Part shown: piece by piece, positions 47,309 through 57,021 of the stretch | Numbering within the stretch: position 1 is the stretch's first letter | How the letters are laid out: each line of letters opens with the position of its first letter | Origin: an uncultured Oscillospiraceae bacterium | GTDB taxonomy: Bacteria > Bacillota > Clostridia > Oscillospirales > Ruminococcaceae | Assembly (NCBI GenBank): GCA_910589145.1 | Contig: CAJUSD010000021.1 | Location: 1 to 57,021 of the forward strand | Length of the DNA: 57,021 bases | Direction of reading: 5' to 3' | Program-made: the position numbers and the translations under genes | Notes under the pieces: model-generated | Seen by the model: only the letters and a program-made list of their open reading frames with translations | Databases searched by the model: none | What the model was told of the DNA's origin: nothing

Positions 47309-48958
47309 ATGTATCAAGCTTTATATCGTAAATGGCGGCCTCAGGTTTTTGCAGATGTAGTAGGACAGGAACACATTACCCGAACCCTGCGCAATCAGGT
47401 TTCGGCTGGAAAAACCGCCCATGCTTACCTGTTTACTGGTTCCCGCGGCACTGGTAAAACCACTTGTTCAAAAATATTAGCCAAAGCAGTCAACTGCCTC
47501 TCTCCCACGCAGGACGGCGATCCATGTGGGGAATGTACAATATGCCGCGGCATTGACGATGGTTCTGTTCTGGATGTAGTAGAGATTGACGCAGCCAGTA
47601 ACAATGGAGTGGAAAATATTCGCGACCTGCGGGAAGAAGCTAACTTTACACCTGCCAACGCCCGGTTCCGCGTCTATATCATTGATGAAACCCATATGTT
47701 AAGCATGGGTGCGTTTAATGCACTGCTGAAAATTATGGAGGAACCACCGCCGCATGTTATTTTTATCTTAGCCACTACTGAAGTTCATAAAGTCCCTGCA
47801 ACTATCCTGTCCCGGTGCCAACGGTTTGATTTCCGCCGAATTCCACCGGACGTTATTGCACGCCGGCTGGATTATGTATCCAAGCAGGAGGAAATCCAAC
47901 TGGATGAGGATGCAGGCGTGCTGATTGCTCGCCTGTCTGATGGCGGGATGAGGGATGCCTTATCCCTGCTGGATGTATGCATGTCCCGAAGCCCTCACGT
48001 AAATTTGGAAACAGTGTCCCAAGCAGCGGGCCTTGCAGGAAATCAATATTTATTTGGCATTGCCCAATCGGTTCAAAGGGGCAATACTGGTGAAGCGCTG
48101 TCCCAATTGGAGGCCCTTTCCGAACGCTCCGTTGAATTTGACCGCCTGACTGAACAATTAGCAGGCCATTACCGTAATCTAATGGTTGCCCGCACTGTTA
48201 CAAAACCTGAGGATATGATTGTCTGTCTTCCCGATGAACTGGAAAGACTTAAAGTTCAGTCAAAGGAATACCGTCTTTCTACAATTTTATATGCAATAGA
48301 CTGCTTTTCCCAGGCACTTACTAAAATGGGACAGGGTTCCTCTAAACGGACGGAATTGGAAATGGCTTTGGTACGGCTGTGTAATCCATCATTGGACGGA
48401 AGCCAAGCCGCTGTTCTTGCCCGGTTGGAAGCCCTGGAAGACAAAATAAAATCTGGTGTATTTCAGACTTCCTCTGTTGCGGCGGGAACAGAAGCATCTT
48501 CTATAAGCGCAAAGCCTGCCTCCCCTGCGGCTTCCTCTCCTTCCGAAATATCAGAAGTTTCTGTTTCTGAGGAAAGCCCTTCTGTTGTCCAAAACGTACA
48601 GATAGAAGAACTGGAAAAGGTAACAGCTTTAGACTGCTGGCCGGAAGTTTTGGAAAAGTTGGAAAAGCTGAACCCTCCTTTAAGGGGTGCGTTGGTAAAT
48701 TCTACTGCTTATATATCAGGGGATCTTTGCCTGATCCATGCCCCAGATGAAACCAATCAGACATTTTTATCACTGATTAGAAATAACAGCTTTGCAAAAA
48801 ATAGTCTTCGGGAAGCTTTGAAGCTGCTGACAGGGCAGAAGTATCGGCTGGGTCCTTATAGTAAAGAAAAATATCAGATTGTTGACAAGCTCGATCCCTT
48901 GGATACCATCCTGAATCATGCGGTGGCCATGGGGATTGCTGTTGAAATAAAAGAATAA
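47309..48958 (+). CDS. dnaX: DNA polymerase III subunits gamma and tau
   Basis: The 549-residue protein opens with MYQALYRKWRPQVFADVVGQEH and has Walker A GSRGTGKTTCSK, a four-Cys zinc module (CLSPTQDGDPCGECTIC), DEXX box IDETHMLS and sensor 1 ATTE. The second half has a Ser/Ala-rich linker (about 395-435) and the tau C-terminal domain. It loads the sliding clamp and couples the replisome. The ATG at 47309 is chosen with AGGGGG 7 nt upstream; an in-frame GTG lies two codons earlier. No obvious frameshift signal for a separate gamma form was identified. It heads the dnaX-ybaB-recR cluster. Confidence 0.95.
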   Translation: MYQALYRKWRPQVFADVVGQEHITRTLRNQVSAGKTAHAYLFTGSRGTGKTTCSKILAKAVNCLSPTQDGDPCGECTICRGIDDGSVLDVVEIDAASNNGVENIRDLREEANFTPANARFRVYIIDETHMLSMGAFNALLKIMEEPPPHVIFILATTEVHKVPATILSRCQRFDFRRIPPDVIARRLDYVSKQEEIQLDEDAGVLIARLSDGGMRDALSLLDVCMSRSPHVNLETVSQAAGLAGNQYLFGIAQSVQRGNTGEALSQLEALSERSVEFDRLTEQLAGHYRNLMVARTVTKPEDMIVCLPDELERLKVQSKEYRLSTILYAIDCFSQALTKMGQGSSKRTELEMALVRLCNPSLDGSQAAVLARLEALEDKIKSGVFQTSSVAAGTEASSISAKPASPAASSPSEISEVSVSEESPSVVQNVQIEELEKVTALDCWPEVLEKLEKLNPPLRGALVNSTAYISGDLCLIHAPDETNQTFLSLIRNNSFAKNSLREALKLLTGQKYRLGPYSKEKYQIVDKLDPLDTILNHAVAMGIAVEIKE

Positions 48959-48993
48959 AAAATTGAATGGATTTAGATTAGGAGGAAATTATT

Positions 48994-49341
48994 ATGAAAG
49001 CAAGACTGCCGCAGGGATACTCTGGAAAAGGCAACGATATGAACAGTATGATTCGCCAAGCTCAGAAAATGCAGGAAGAAATGACCCGTGTTCAAGGCGA
49101 ATTGGAACAGAGAGAATTTACCGCTACCTCTGGCGGTGGTGCTGTGGAAGTTGTTATAACTGGAAAAAAACAAATGAAATCAATTACTTTGAAACCCGAA
49201 GTTGTTGACCCGGAGGATATCGAAATGTTACAGGATTTAATTCTGGCTGCTGTCAACGAAGCTTTTTCTAAAGCGGAGGAAACAACTGCCGCCGAGATGG
49301 AAAAAGTTACTGGCGGACTGAATATTCCTGGGTTGTTTTAA
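48994..49341 (+). CDS. YbaB/EbfC nucleoid-associated protein
   Basis: The 115-residue protein has a helical N-terminal part with MNSMIRQAQKMQEEMTRVQGELEQ and the beta-strand motif TATSGGGAVEVVITGKKQMKSI, which defines the family. Members bind DNA as dimers. AGGAGG lies upstream, and recR begins 2 nt after its stop. Confidence 0.95.
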   Translation: MKARLPQGYSGKGNDMNSMIRQAQKMQEEMTRVQGELEQREFTATSGGGAVEVVITGKKQMKSITLKPEVVDPEDIEMLQDLILAAVNEAFSKAEETTAAEMEKVTGGLNIPGLF

Positions 49342-49343
49342 GT

Positions 49344-49946
49344 ATGGCAGGTTACAGCGTTGCGCCGCTTAACCGTCTGGTGGAACAATTTGAAAGCCTT
49401 CCCGGTATCGGGAAAAAAACAGCCCAAAGGCTTGCCTTTTTTGTTCTGAATCTGCCCCAGGACCGTGCTATGGAGTTTGCAAAGGCAATTATGGATGCAC
49501 ATGAAAAAATCCATAAATGTTCTATCTGTCAAAATCTGACTGACAAGGAACTTTGTCCAGTTTGCAGCGACTCCAAACGTGACCTTTCGACTATTTGTGT
49601 AGTAGAGGGCCCTAAAGATGTCCTGGCTTTTGAAAAAACCAGAGAATATAACGGCGTTTATCATGTTCTCCATGGACTTCTTTCCCCTATGGAGGGGATT
49701 GGGCCGGAACAGATTTATGTAAAAGAACTGGTAAAAAGGTTGGGAGATGGGAAAGTAAAAGAAGTTATTATGGCTACCAACCCAACCGTTGAGGGGGAAG
49801 CCACAGCAATGTATGTTGCCAGGCTTCTGAAACCCCTTGGGGTAAAAGTAACCCGGCTGGCCTATGGAATACCAGTAGGCGGGAATTTGGAATATGCCGA
49901 TGAGGTGACGCTTTTCCGCGCATTAGAGGGCAGATTAGAGCTTTAA
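49344..49946 (+). CDS. recR: Recombination mediator RecR
   Basis: The 200-residue protein has the helix-hairpin-helix LPGIGKKTAQRLAFFVL, a zinc finger CSICQNLTDKELCPVC (residues 54-69), and a Toprim domain starting ICVVEGPKDVLAFE with the TNPTVEGEATA signature. RecFOR loads RecA at gaps. Confidence 0.96.
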   Translation: MAGYSVAPLNRLVEQFESLPGIGKKTAQRLAFFVLNLPQDRAMEFAKAIMDAHEKIHKCSICQNLTDKELCPVCSDSKRDLSTICVVEGPKDVLAFEKTREYNGVYHVLHGLLSPMEGIGPEQIYVKELVKRLGDGKVKEVIMATNPTVEGEATAMYVARLLKPLGVKVTRLAYGIPVGGNLEYADEVTLFRALEGRLEL

Positions 49947-49991
49947 GTTTATGATAAGGAAAGATACAGACTAAAATCAGGGGTTCAATCC

Positions 49992-50540
49992 ATGATAGAT
50001 ATAAATAAGATTATCATACGAGACACTCCAGATAAATTTCGTGCAATGGCTGGGAAAATTGTGCCGCCTCTGCTGGAACTTCTCCGGGAGCACGCCAGTT
50101 TGGAGGCGGAAATTTTTGAGCGAGACGAGGAACAGCGTAAAGAGCATTTGGCAGCAGGAGGCTCTTTTAATCAAATAGCCCCAGGTTTTATAGAGCTTTG
50201 TAATGAATATGATAGAAGGTACCTGGCGCTGGTACAGCCTCGATGCATTTCCAGTTTTCTGAAATATGGAGCTGCCCACAGCTTCAGTAAACCTGCTAAA
50301 TACAGTTACGTGGATTCTGATCCCGGATGCCAAATTATTTTTACCATGAAAAGTTCCCAGAAGGCTATTGTAGAAACGCATTGCACTTCCAGCACATGGG
50401 CGAAGACGTATTATCCCCATGGCGTTTTGAACAAAGGGCATCGCTTCACATTAAAACCTGTGGGCGATACCTGGCTGATTGCACGGGTAGATTGTGCTTT
50501 TTCCGCCAACGATAGCTGGCATATAGAACACTGCCTATAA
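49992..50540 (+). CDS. NTF2-fold-like protein, possible orphan immunity protein
   Basis: The 182-residue protein lacks a signal peptide or membrane helix. The second half (CQIIFTMKSSQKAIVETHCTS, YPHGVLNKGHRFTLKPVGDTWLIARVDCAF) has the strand pattern of an NTF2-like fold, and the sequence reminds me of NTF2-fold immunity proteins of polymorphic toxin systems. No toxin gene is adjacent. AGGGG precedes the ATG. Confidence 0.6.
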   Translation: MIDINKIIIRDTPDKFRAMAGKIVPPLLELLREHASLEAEIFERDEEQRKEHLAAGGSFNQIAPGFIELCNEYDRRYLALVQPRCISSFLKYGAAHSFSKPAKYSYVDSDPGCQIIFTMKSSQKAIVETHCTSSTWAKTYYPHGVLNKGHRFTLKPVGDTWLIARVDCAFSANDSWHIEHCL

Positions 50541-50579
50541 AAGAGCTGGTTCAGCGTCAGCAAATGGGAGGATATATTT

Positions 50580-50990
50580 TTGAAAGAACATTGGGCTGAG
50601 ATAAAGAAACTCTTTAAATTTGGTATAACCGGCATTATGAATACAGTTGTAGACTTTGCAGTATATACGGTTTTGGTTTCGCTGGTCGGAATGGGGCTGT
50701 ATGTGTCGCAGGTTATTTCCTATTGCTGTGGGATGCTTAACAGCTATGCCGTCAATCGGAAGTGGACATTTGACACCAAAAACGGGTTTTTCAGCTTGGA
50801 ACTGGTGAAATTTATTGTCCTGAATCTGGCTATGATGCTGCTGGGGATGGGGATTATTTATCTTTGTGTAGAACAGATGGGATTTCATAAATTGGTGGGA
50901 AAACTGGTTTCTACTGTGCTGGTCATGGCAATTAACTTTGTGGTTAGCAATTTATGGGTGTTCCGCAATAAAGGAGAAGAAACTTTATAG
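50580..50990 (+). CDS. GtrA-like membrane protein
   Basis: The 136-residue protein has four membrane helices, FGITGIMNTVVDFAVYTVLV at the start and NSYAVNRKWTFDT between helices 2 and 3, both typical of GtrA. GtrA proteins take part in moving lipid-linked sugars or in cell-wall glycosylation. It starts at TTG with GGGAGG at 9 nt. Confidence 0.9.
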   Translation: MKEHWAEIKKLFKFGITGIMNTVVDFAVYTVLVSLVGMGLYVSQVISYCCGMLNSYAVNRKWTFDTKNGFFSLELVKFIVLNLAMMLLGMGIIYLCVEQMGFHKLVGKLVSTVLVMAINFVVSNLWVFRNKGEETL

Positions 50991-51014
50991 CAGGATGAAA
51001 GGCGGTGACTAGAT

Positions 51015-51476
51015 ATGCCAAAAGAATCTACCAAAACCATTACCGAAAACCGGCAGGTACGGCATGAATATTTCATTGTGGAATCCTTTGAAGCAGGAAT
51101 TGAGCTGGCTGGAACAGAGGTAAAATCAATACGTGTCCACGGTGCAAATCTCAAGGATGCTTGGTGTGATATTGAAAATGGAGAACTGCTTGTAAAGCAG
51201 ATGCACATTAGTCCCTATGAAAAGGGCAACATTTTTAATAAGGATCCCATCCGTCCCCGCCGCCTGCTAATGCACAAGCGAGAGATATTGCGGCTGTTTG
51301 GGCTGGTGAAACAACAGGGGTATACTTTAATTCCGGTGTCCCTGTACTTTAAAGGCTCTAACGTTAAGGTACAGGTGGGGTTGTGCAAGGGCAAAAAGCT
51401 CCATGACAAACGGGATGATATGGCAAAGCGGGATGCTCAAAGGGATATTGAACGCGCTATGAAGTCCCGCCGTTAA
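51015..51476 (+). CDS. smpB: SsrA-binding protein SmpB
   Basis: The 153-residue protein has the SmpB OB-fold with NRQVRHEYFIVESFEAGIELAGTEVKSIR, KDAWCDIENGELLVKQMHISPYEKGN, and a basic C-terminal tail (KKLHDKRDDMAKRDAQRDIERAMKSRR) that fills the decoding site. It partners the tmRNA encoded 139 nt downstream. Confidence 0.97.
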   Translation: MPKESTKTITENRQVRHEYFIVESFEAGIELAGTEVKSIRVHGANLKDAWCDIENGELLVKQMHISPYEKGNIFNKDPIRPRRLLMHKREILRLFGLVKQQGYTLIPVSLYFKGSNVKVQVGLCKGKKLHDKRDDMAKRDAQRDIERAMKSRR

Positions 51477-51542
51477 AAATGGTTGGGACTTTCCCTCTGC
51501 CAGGAGTTCATGGGTCGTTATTAAAAATTTTTCAAACCAGCG

Positions 51543-51571
51543 TATACATTTGGTAAGGTCTGTGCTATAAT
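51543..51571 (+). promoter_or_regulatory. Candidate tmRNA promoter
   Basis: TATACA (51543-51548) and TATAAT (51566-51571) are 17 nt apart; the -35 box is weak. The precursor would be trimmed to the 5' end at 51616. Confidence 0.5.
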
Positions 51572-51615
51572 AAGGATGCTGAAAAGTCTGTGCAGCTTTC
51601 TGCGCCAATTTATAC

Positions 51616-51960
51616 GGGGGCGTAAAGGTTTCGACGGGGATTTTGAAGCATGGGAAGCGAGCAGAGGGCGGGACCTCTATAATACCCGAAACTTAAAAAT
51701 AAACGCTAACGATAATCAGTTAGTTGCTGCTTAATTAAAGCAGCCGTCTGACCAGGCAGGACCACGGGCTTGGATCAGGCGTCGATGAGTGGTGAACGTC
51801 AGGATGAGAGCGCCCCGGCTCTCCTGTCGGATAGGGGCTACTGAGATGCACTGCCTGTCTGCCGGCGGTGCGTTGAGGGAATGTTGATGACAGACTGCGC
51901 TCGGAGATGCCTGTGTGGAGAGGTTTTCGGACGCGGGTTCAACTCCCGCCGCCTTCACCA
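51616..51960 (+). ncRNA. ssrA: Transfer-messenger RNA
   Basis: placeholder. Confidence 0.95.
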
Positions 51961-54900
51961 CTAAAATACCGCCTTGCCATGTTGACAAGGCGGGTTTCTA
52001 TTTTAAATAATAACCCATATTATAACCCACTTGCTAAAATATCTTGAATAATACCTTCCAAGGGATCGGCTGTCCTTTGTATGTCATTTTTCATTTCGCG
52101 GGAATAAATTCCTAATGTATCCATGTTTTTTGAATGCCCGACCAGTGCTTTTATCTGACCTTCTGGAAGGTTTTTAGCAAGACTGACAAATGTATGCCTT
52201 AACATATAAAAGGTGAAAAAGTAAAAATACATCCTTCGGAGGGGTATTATGAATAGAGTATACTTTTTGGGTGGTTCTCCTGGCTCGGGAAAGACCACTT
52301 TTACAGATACCATCCACAGAAATTTGGGTGTTGCGGTATACCATACAGACGATATCTTCCTGACATCTAACGTGACCAAAAATAAGCAGCCGCATATGTT
52401 TGAACTTCGCGAACTTTCTAATCCACTGGATATTTGGAAGCGTTCTCCGCAAAGCTGCTTGGATTTTTGGATAAAATATTACGAAGAAGCATTTGGGATA
52501 CTTATGGAGGATCTGCACCAAAGGCAGGGAGGCCTCCGTCCTTTCATTGCAGAGGGTGTTTGCATTTTGCCGCATTTTCTTGAGAAACTCAATTATCAAT
52601 CAAATGCTTATTTTCTGATAAGCTGTCATCTTTTTTTAGAAGAAGCCATATCACAGAAGCTCAAACAAATACCTGCGTCTTTATATAAAAATGAGAGTCA
52701 TTTACACGAGAATATGCTGTACACCTTTTCAGGTATATCACAGATTATGATTGAGGACTGCAAACGTGCCAATTTCCCATATTTTATCATGCAAAATTTA
52801 GAAGACTATTCTGTAATTTACCAAAAAATCCTAAATCAATTTTCATCTCTGGAAAAACAATGTGATGAAACCATCATTGAACGATGAATACAGATATAAT
52901 GGGAATTTCTTTGCCGCCTTGCCATGCTGGCAGGGCGGATTTTCCATTTTTAATAACCTTTACTTTATAATCAATACCACCTATAACGGATTAAAGCGGC
53001 TTAATGGTTTAGAGAACTTTCCTAAAAAGTTCCCTGGCTGCCAGTTCAGATCTACTGAATGGGACCTGCAAAGCGCAAAATACCCCAGTAGGAGGATAAG
53101 TCTAAACCTTGTCAAACATTATAGGGGAGCCTTTTCACCCAGCAAATTCTATCTCATAGAATGTTACTCCCGCCTAGGTCCAATAGAAAATCCAGGATGC
53201 TATCCTCTATTGAACTTAATATTAAAAAGAACCTGGGTACAGAATGACTCTGTACCCAGGTTCCTTTTTTATTTTTCAGGAATTATTCTTTGTCAGTTAT
53301 CGTCTGATGAAATTCCTGTAAAGACTTGACTTCCAAAGCCCCTGATTTTTTTACAGCTTTAATTCCTTCAACGCTGGCCTTGGCTGCAGCCATGGTTGTC
53401 ATATTTGATATCCGGTTTTTAACGGCTGCCTTCCGAATATAACTGTCGTCACTGGTACTTTGTTTACCTACCGGCGTATTAATAATCATATTAATTTTCC
53501 GGTTTGCAATCATATCCAAAATGTTCGGTCTGCCTTCACTGATTTTGTTTACCTTTTCGGCTGGGATTCCAGCTTTGGTAATAGCCTGATAGGTTCCGCT
53601 TGTCGCCATAATATGGAATCCACACTCGTGGAATCCTTGGGCAACCTCAATCAAATCTGGCTTATCGCGGTCACTGACGCTGATTAAAACAGTGCCGGAC
53701 AATGGCAGTTTTGTTTGTGTGGCTTCTTGTGATTTATAGAACGCTTCCCCAAAGTTAGCGGATAATCCTAAAACTTCTCCTGTAGAACGCATCTCCGGCC
53801 CTAAAACGGGATCCACTTCCTGGAACATATTAAAGGGGAATACCGCTTCTTTTACACCGTAATGGGTAAATTTCTTTTCCTTTAGGGAAGGGATAGGAGA
53901 AGGACGTCCTGTAAGATCTGTTGTCATAGCATCGGTTGCAAGCTTAACCATATTAATATTGCATACCTTGGAAACAAGGGGAACCGTCCGGGAAGCCCTG
54001 GGGTTTGCTTCCAAAACATAGACTTTTCCATCCTCAATGGCATACTGCATATTCATCAGCCCAACTACATGCATTTCAATGGCTATCCGTTTTGTATAAT
54101 CCTTAATGGTATGAATTTGTTCAGGAGTCAGGGTCTTTGGAGGGAGGACACAGGCTGAGTCACCTGAATGAACGCCTGCCAATTCAATATGCTCCATGAC
54201 AGAAGGAACAAAAACATGTTCCCCATCGCTGATAGCATCGGCTTCGCATTCGGTTGCGTTGTGCAGGAAACGGTCAATCAAAATGGGACGATCTGGAGTA
54301 ACGCCAACCGCCTGTTCCATATAATAAATCATGGATTCATCATCATATACCACTTCCATACCCCGTCCACCTAGCACATAGGAAGGGCGTACCATTACCG
54401 GATAACCAATCTGTTTGGCTATGGTCAGAGCATCGCTCACTGTTACCGCCATACCGGATTCCGGCATAGGAATATTCAGTTTGTCCATCATAACACGGAA
54501 CAGATCGCGGTCCTCTGCCAGGTCAATGGTCTCCGGGGTGGTTCCCAAAATGGAAACACCAGCTTTTTTCAGGGAGGAAGCCAGATTCAAAGGCGTTTGT
54601 CCGCCAAACTGGGCAATAACCCCTACTGGTTTTTCCTTATCATGAATGCTGAGTACATCTTCCAAAGTCAATGGTTCAAAGTAAAGTTTATCTGAAGTAT
54701 CATAATCAGTAGAAACCGTTTCCGGGTTGCAGTTGACAATGATTGTCTCAAATCCCAGTTTCTTTAAGGCAAGGGCAGCATGGACACAACAGTAATCAAA
54801 TTCAATTCCCTGTCCAATCCGGTTTGGGCCTCCGCCAAGAATCATAACTTTCCGGTTGCCGCTGCAGGGGCTTTCATCTTTAATATGATAACTGGAGAAA

Positions 54901-57021
54901 TAATAAGCAGAGTCTTTTGTTCCGCTGACATGAACACCTTCCCAGCCTTGAACAATCCCATAACGGATCCGCTCCTGACGGATAACGTCTTCAGAAACCT
55001 TCAAAATCTGGCTGAGGTAGCGGTCAGAAAAACCATCCAGTTTAGCAGTTTTCAGGATTTCCTGCCCAGGAATGCGTCCTGCATATCCCTTCAGGTTTTC
55101 TTCTTCATCTACCAGTTCCTTCATCTGTTCAATAAAATAACGCTTAATCCTAGTCAGCTCATGCAGTTCGTCAATGCTGGCGCCCTTCCGTAAGGCTTCA
55201 TACATAATAAACTGCCGTTCGCTGGAGGGATTCCGCAGCTGGTTTAACAGCTCCTCTTTGCTCAATCCTGCCAGCTTCTTTACACTGCCCAGGCCATAAC
55301 GCCCGTTTTCCAAGCTGCGGATTGCTTTTTGGAAAGCTTCCTTGTAGGTTTTCCCAATACTCATAACCTCGCCAACGGCGCGCATTTGAGTCCCAAGCTT
55401 ATCCTGTGCCCCATGGAATTTTTCAAAGGCCCAACGCGCAAATTTAATAACAATATAGTCCCCGCTTGGTACATATTTGTCCAGGGTTCCATATTTACCA
55501 CAAGGAATTTCGTCCAGCGTCAAACCAGAAGCCAGCATAGCAGAAATCAGCGCTATTGGGAATCCTGTCGCCTTAGATGCAAGCGCTGAAGAACGGGAGG
55601 TTCGCGGATTGATTTCAATGACTACAATCCTGTCCGATACCGGATCATGGGCAAACTGAACATTGGTACCGCCAATTACCTGGATGGCTTCTACAATTTT
55701 ATATGCCTGTTCCTGAAGGCGGTTCTGTACTTCCTTAGGAACAGTCAGCATAGGGGCAGAGCAGAAAGAATCGCCTGTGTGTACCCCCATAGGGTCGATA
55801 TTCTCAATAAAACACACAGTAATCATATTATTTTTTGCGTCCCGAACTACTTCCAGTTCCAGTTCTTCCCATCCAAGGATGGACTCTTCAACTAAAACCT
55901 GTCCAACCAGGCTTGCCTGCAGCCCGCGTTCGCATACGGTTTTCAGCTCGTTTACATTATAGACCAAGCCGCCGCCTGCACCGCCCATGGTGTATGCTGG
56001 ACGCAATACAACTGGATAACCTAGTTTATCTGCTATGGCTAACGCTTCATCTACTGTATATGCTACCTCGCTGCGTGCCATCTCGATTCCCAGCTTGTCC
56101 ATGGTATTTTTGAATTCAATACGATCTTCCCCGCGTTCAATTGCGTCAACTTGAACACCGATTACCTTTACATTGTATTTGTCCAGAACGCCCGCCTGGT
56201 TTAATTCTGAACAAAGATTTAACCCTGACTGTCCCCCCAGATTTGGCAGTAATGCGTCGGGACGTTCCTTTTCAATGATTTGTGTCAGCCGTTCCACATT
56301 TAACGGCTCTATATAGGTTACGTCCGCAGTTTCCGGGTCGGTCATAATTGTTGCTGGATTAGAATTTACCAAAACAATTTCATATCCCAAACGCTTTAAG
56401 GCTTTACATGCCTGCGTCCCGGAATAGTCGAATTCACATGCCTGGCCAATAATGATTGGCCCAGAGCCGATTATGAGTACCTTGTGAATATCATTCCTCT
56501 GCATAATTTCTCCTCACATCTTTTTCGGTTTTTTGGTTTCTTTCAGGGATTTCTACGCTTCTTTCTAGTTTACCCGAAAATGTGGGAATTGACAACAGAA
56601 AATCCGAAAGCAATCTTGTCAAATTTTGACCTTACATTATATAATTTGACTATAAATGTCTTTTATCATTAATAATCAGAAAAAAGCAAGAAGGAATTTA
56701 TTGTATAAAGGAATATTTTCAAAAACAAACCAGCTTCTTACAAAACCAAGGGGGAATATGGAAAAATGATCCATTCTATCCCCCGGTTTTCCATCCTGTT
56801 TTTCTCATAATAAAGCCATTTTTAGTTTGCTGTAAAAAAATAGGCTTACAAAAAAGTATACTTTATTGTAAATTGATTTTTTTCAAGAAATTTTAGAAAA
56901 GGGGTTGCAATGTCAGTTATGATATGCTAAAATAATATTAACAGACAGGAAAAATAGGCTTACAAAAAAGTATACTTTATTGCAGATTTGTTGTAAGCGC
57001 CTGCTGTGCGGCTTTTTTAGT

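Overview
The window is a 57 kb chromosomal stretch with moderate GC and low-GC Gram-positive features. These include strong AGGAGG-type ribosome sites with frequent TTG/GTG starts, TTGACA/TATAAT-like promoters, an SRP RNA in front of dnaX-ybaB-recR, smpB-ssrA, LexA, and CUT1 sugar transporters of the LplB/YtcP type. The best fit is an anaerobic, fermentative, probably gut-associated member of the Clostridia (Oscillospiraceae-like). The genus cannot be fixed from the sequence alone.

Layout. 1-4.6 kb: tRNA-Pro (cut by the window edge), a CmpB-like membrane protein, a MATE exporter, a cysteine-peptidase-like protein and an acetyltransferase. 4.6-12.7 kb: first carbohydrate locus, with a cytoplasmic GH10-like enzyme divergent from two permeases, a lipoprotein binding protein and a membrane-bound AraC regulator. 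12.7-14.4 kb: ECF sigma factor operon. 14.6-17.1 kb: operon of a Card1/DUF1887-like CARF nuclease, a membrane protein and a radical SAM protein, preceded by a probable 6S RNA. 17.6-20.4 kb: yifB/comM, an ITPase-like gene and lexA. 20.8-37.4 kb: second carbohydrate locus, bounded by two paralogous giant proteins of about 1200 residues (LamG-like domain, probable alpha/alpha toroid, CARDB-like tail). Between them lie a C45 amide hydrolase, an ArsR regulator, a second binding protein/permease set, a GH25 lysozyme and an AraC regulator. 37.6-46.5 kb: pyrophosphate-type phosphofructokinase, a two-component system with an ABC exporter, a PHP phosphatase and a secreted protein. 47-51.5 kb: SRP RNA, dnaX-ybaB-recR, small genes, smpB, tmRNA. 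52-53 kb: remnant of an element inserted at the tmRNA 3' end. 53.3-56.5 kb: carB.

The two transporter loci are likely to import complex plant or host glycan oligomers. The enzymes beside them carry no signal peptides, so the final breakdown is inferred to be cytoplasmic.

The most notable signals are: (1) a nine-G tract that puts the second binding protein out of frame with its signal peptide, with a second nine-G tract in the acetyltransferase gene, both candidate phase-variation sites; (2) the paired LamG/toroid/CARDB proteins, which match no enzyme family I can name; (3) a CARF-nuclease gene with no CRISPR locus nearby; (4) a family of at least six composite intergenic repeats made of a conserved head and variable hairpins, two of which abut stop codons directly.
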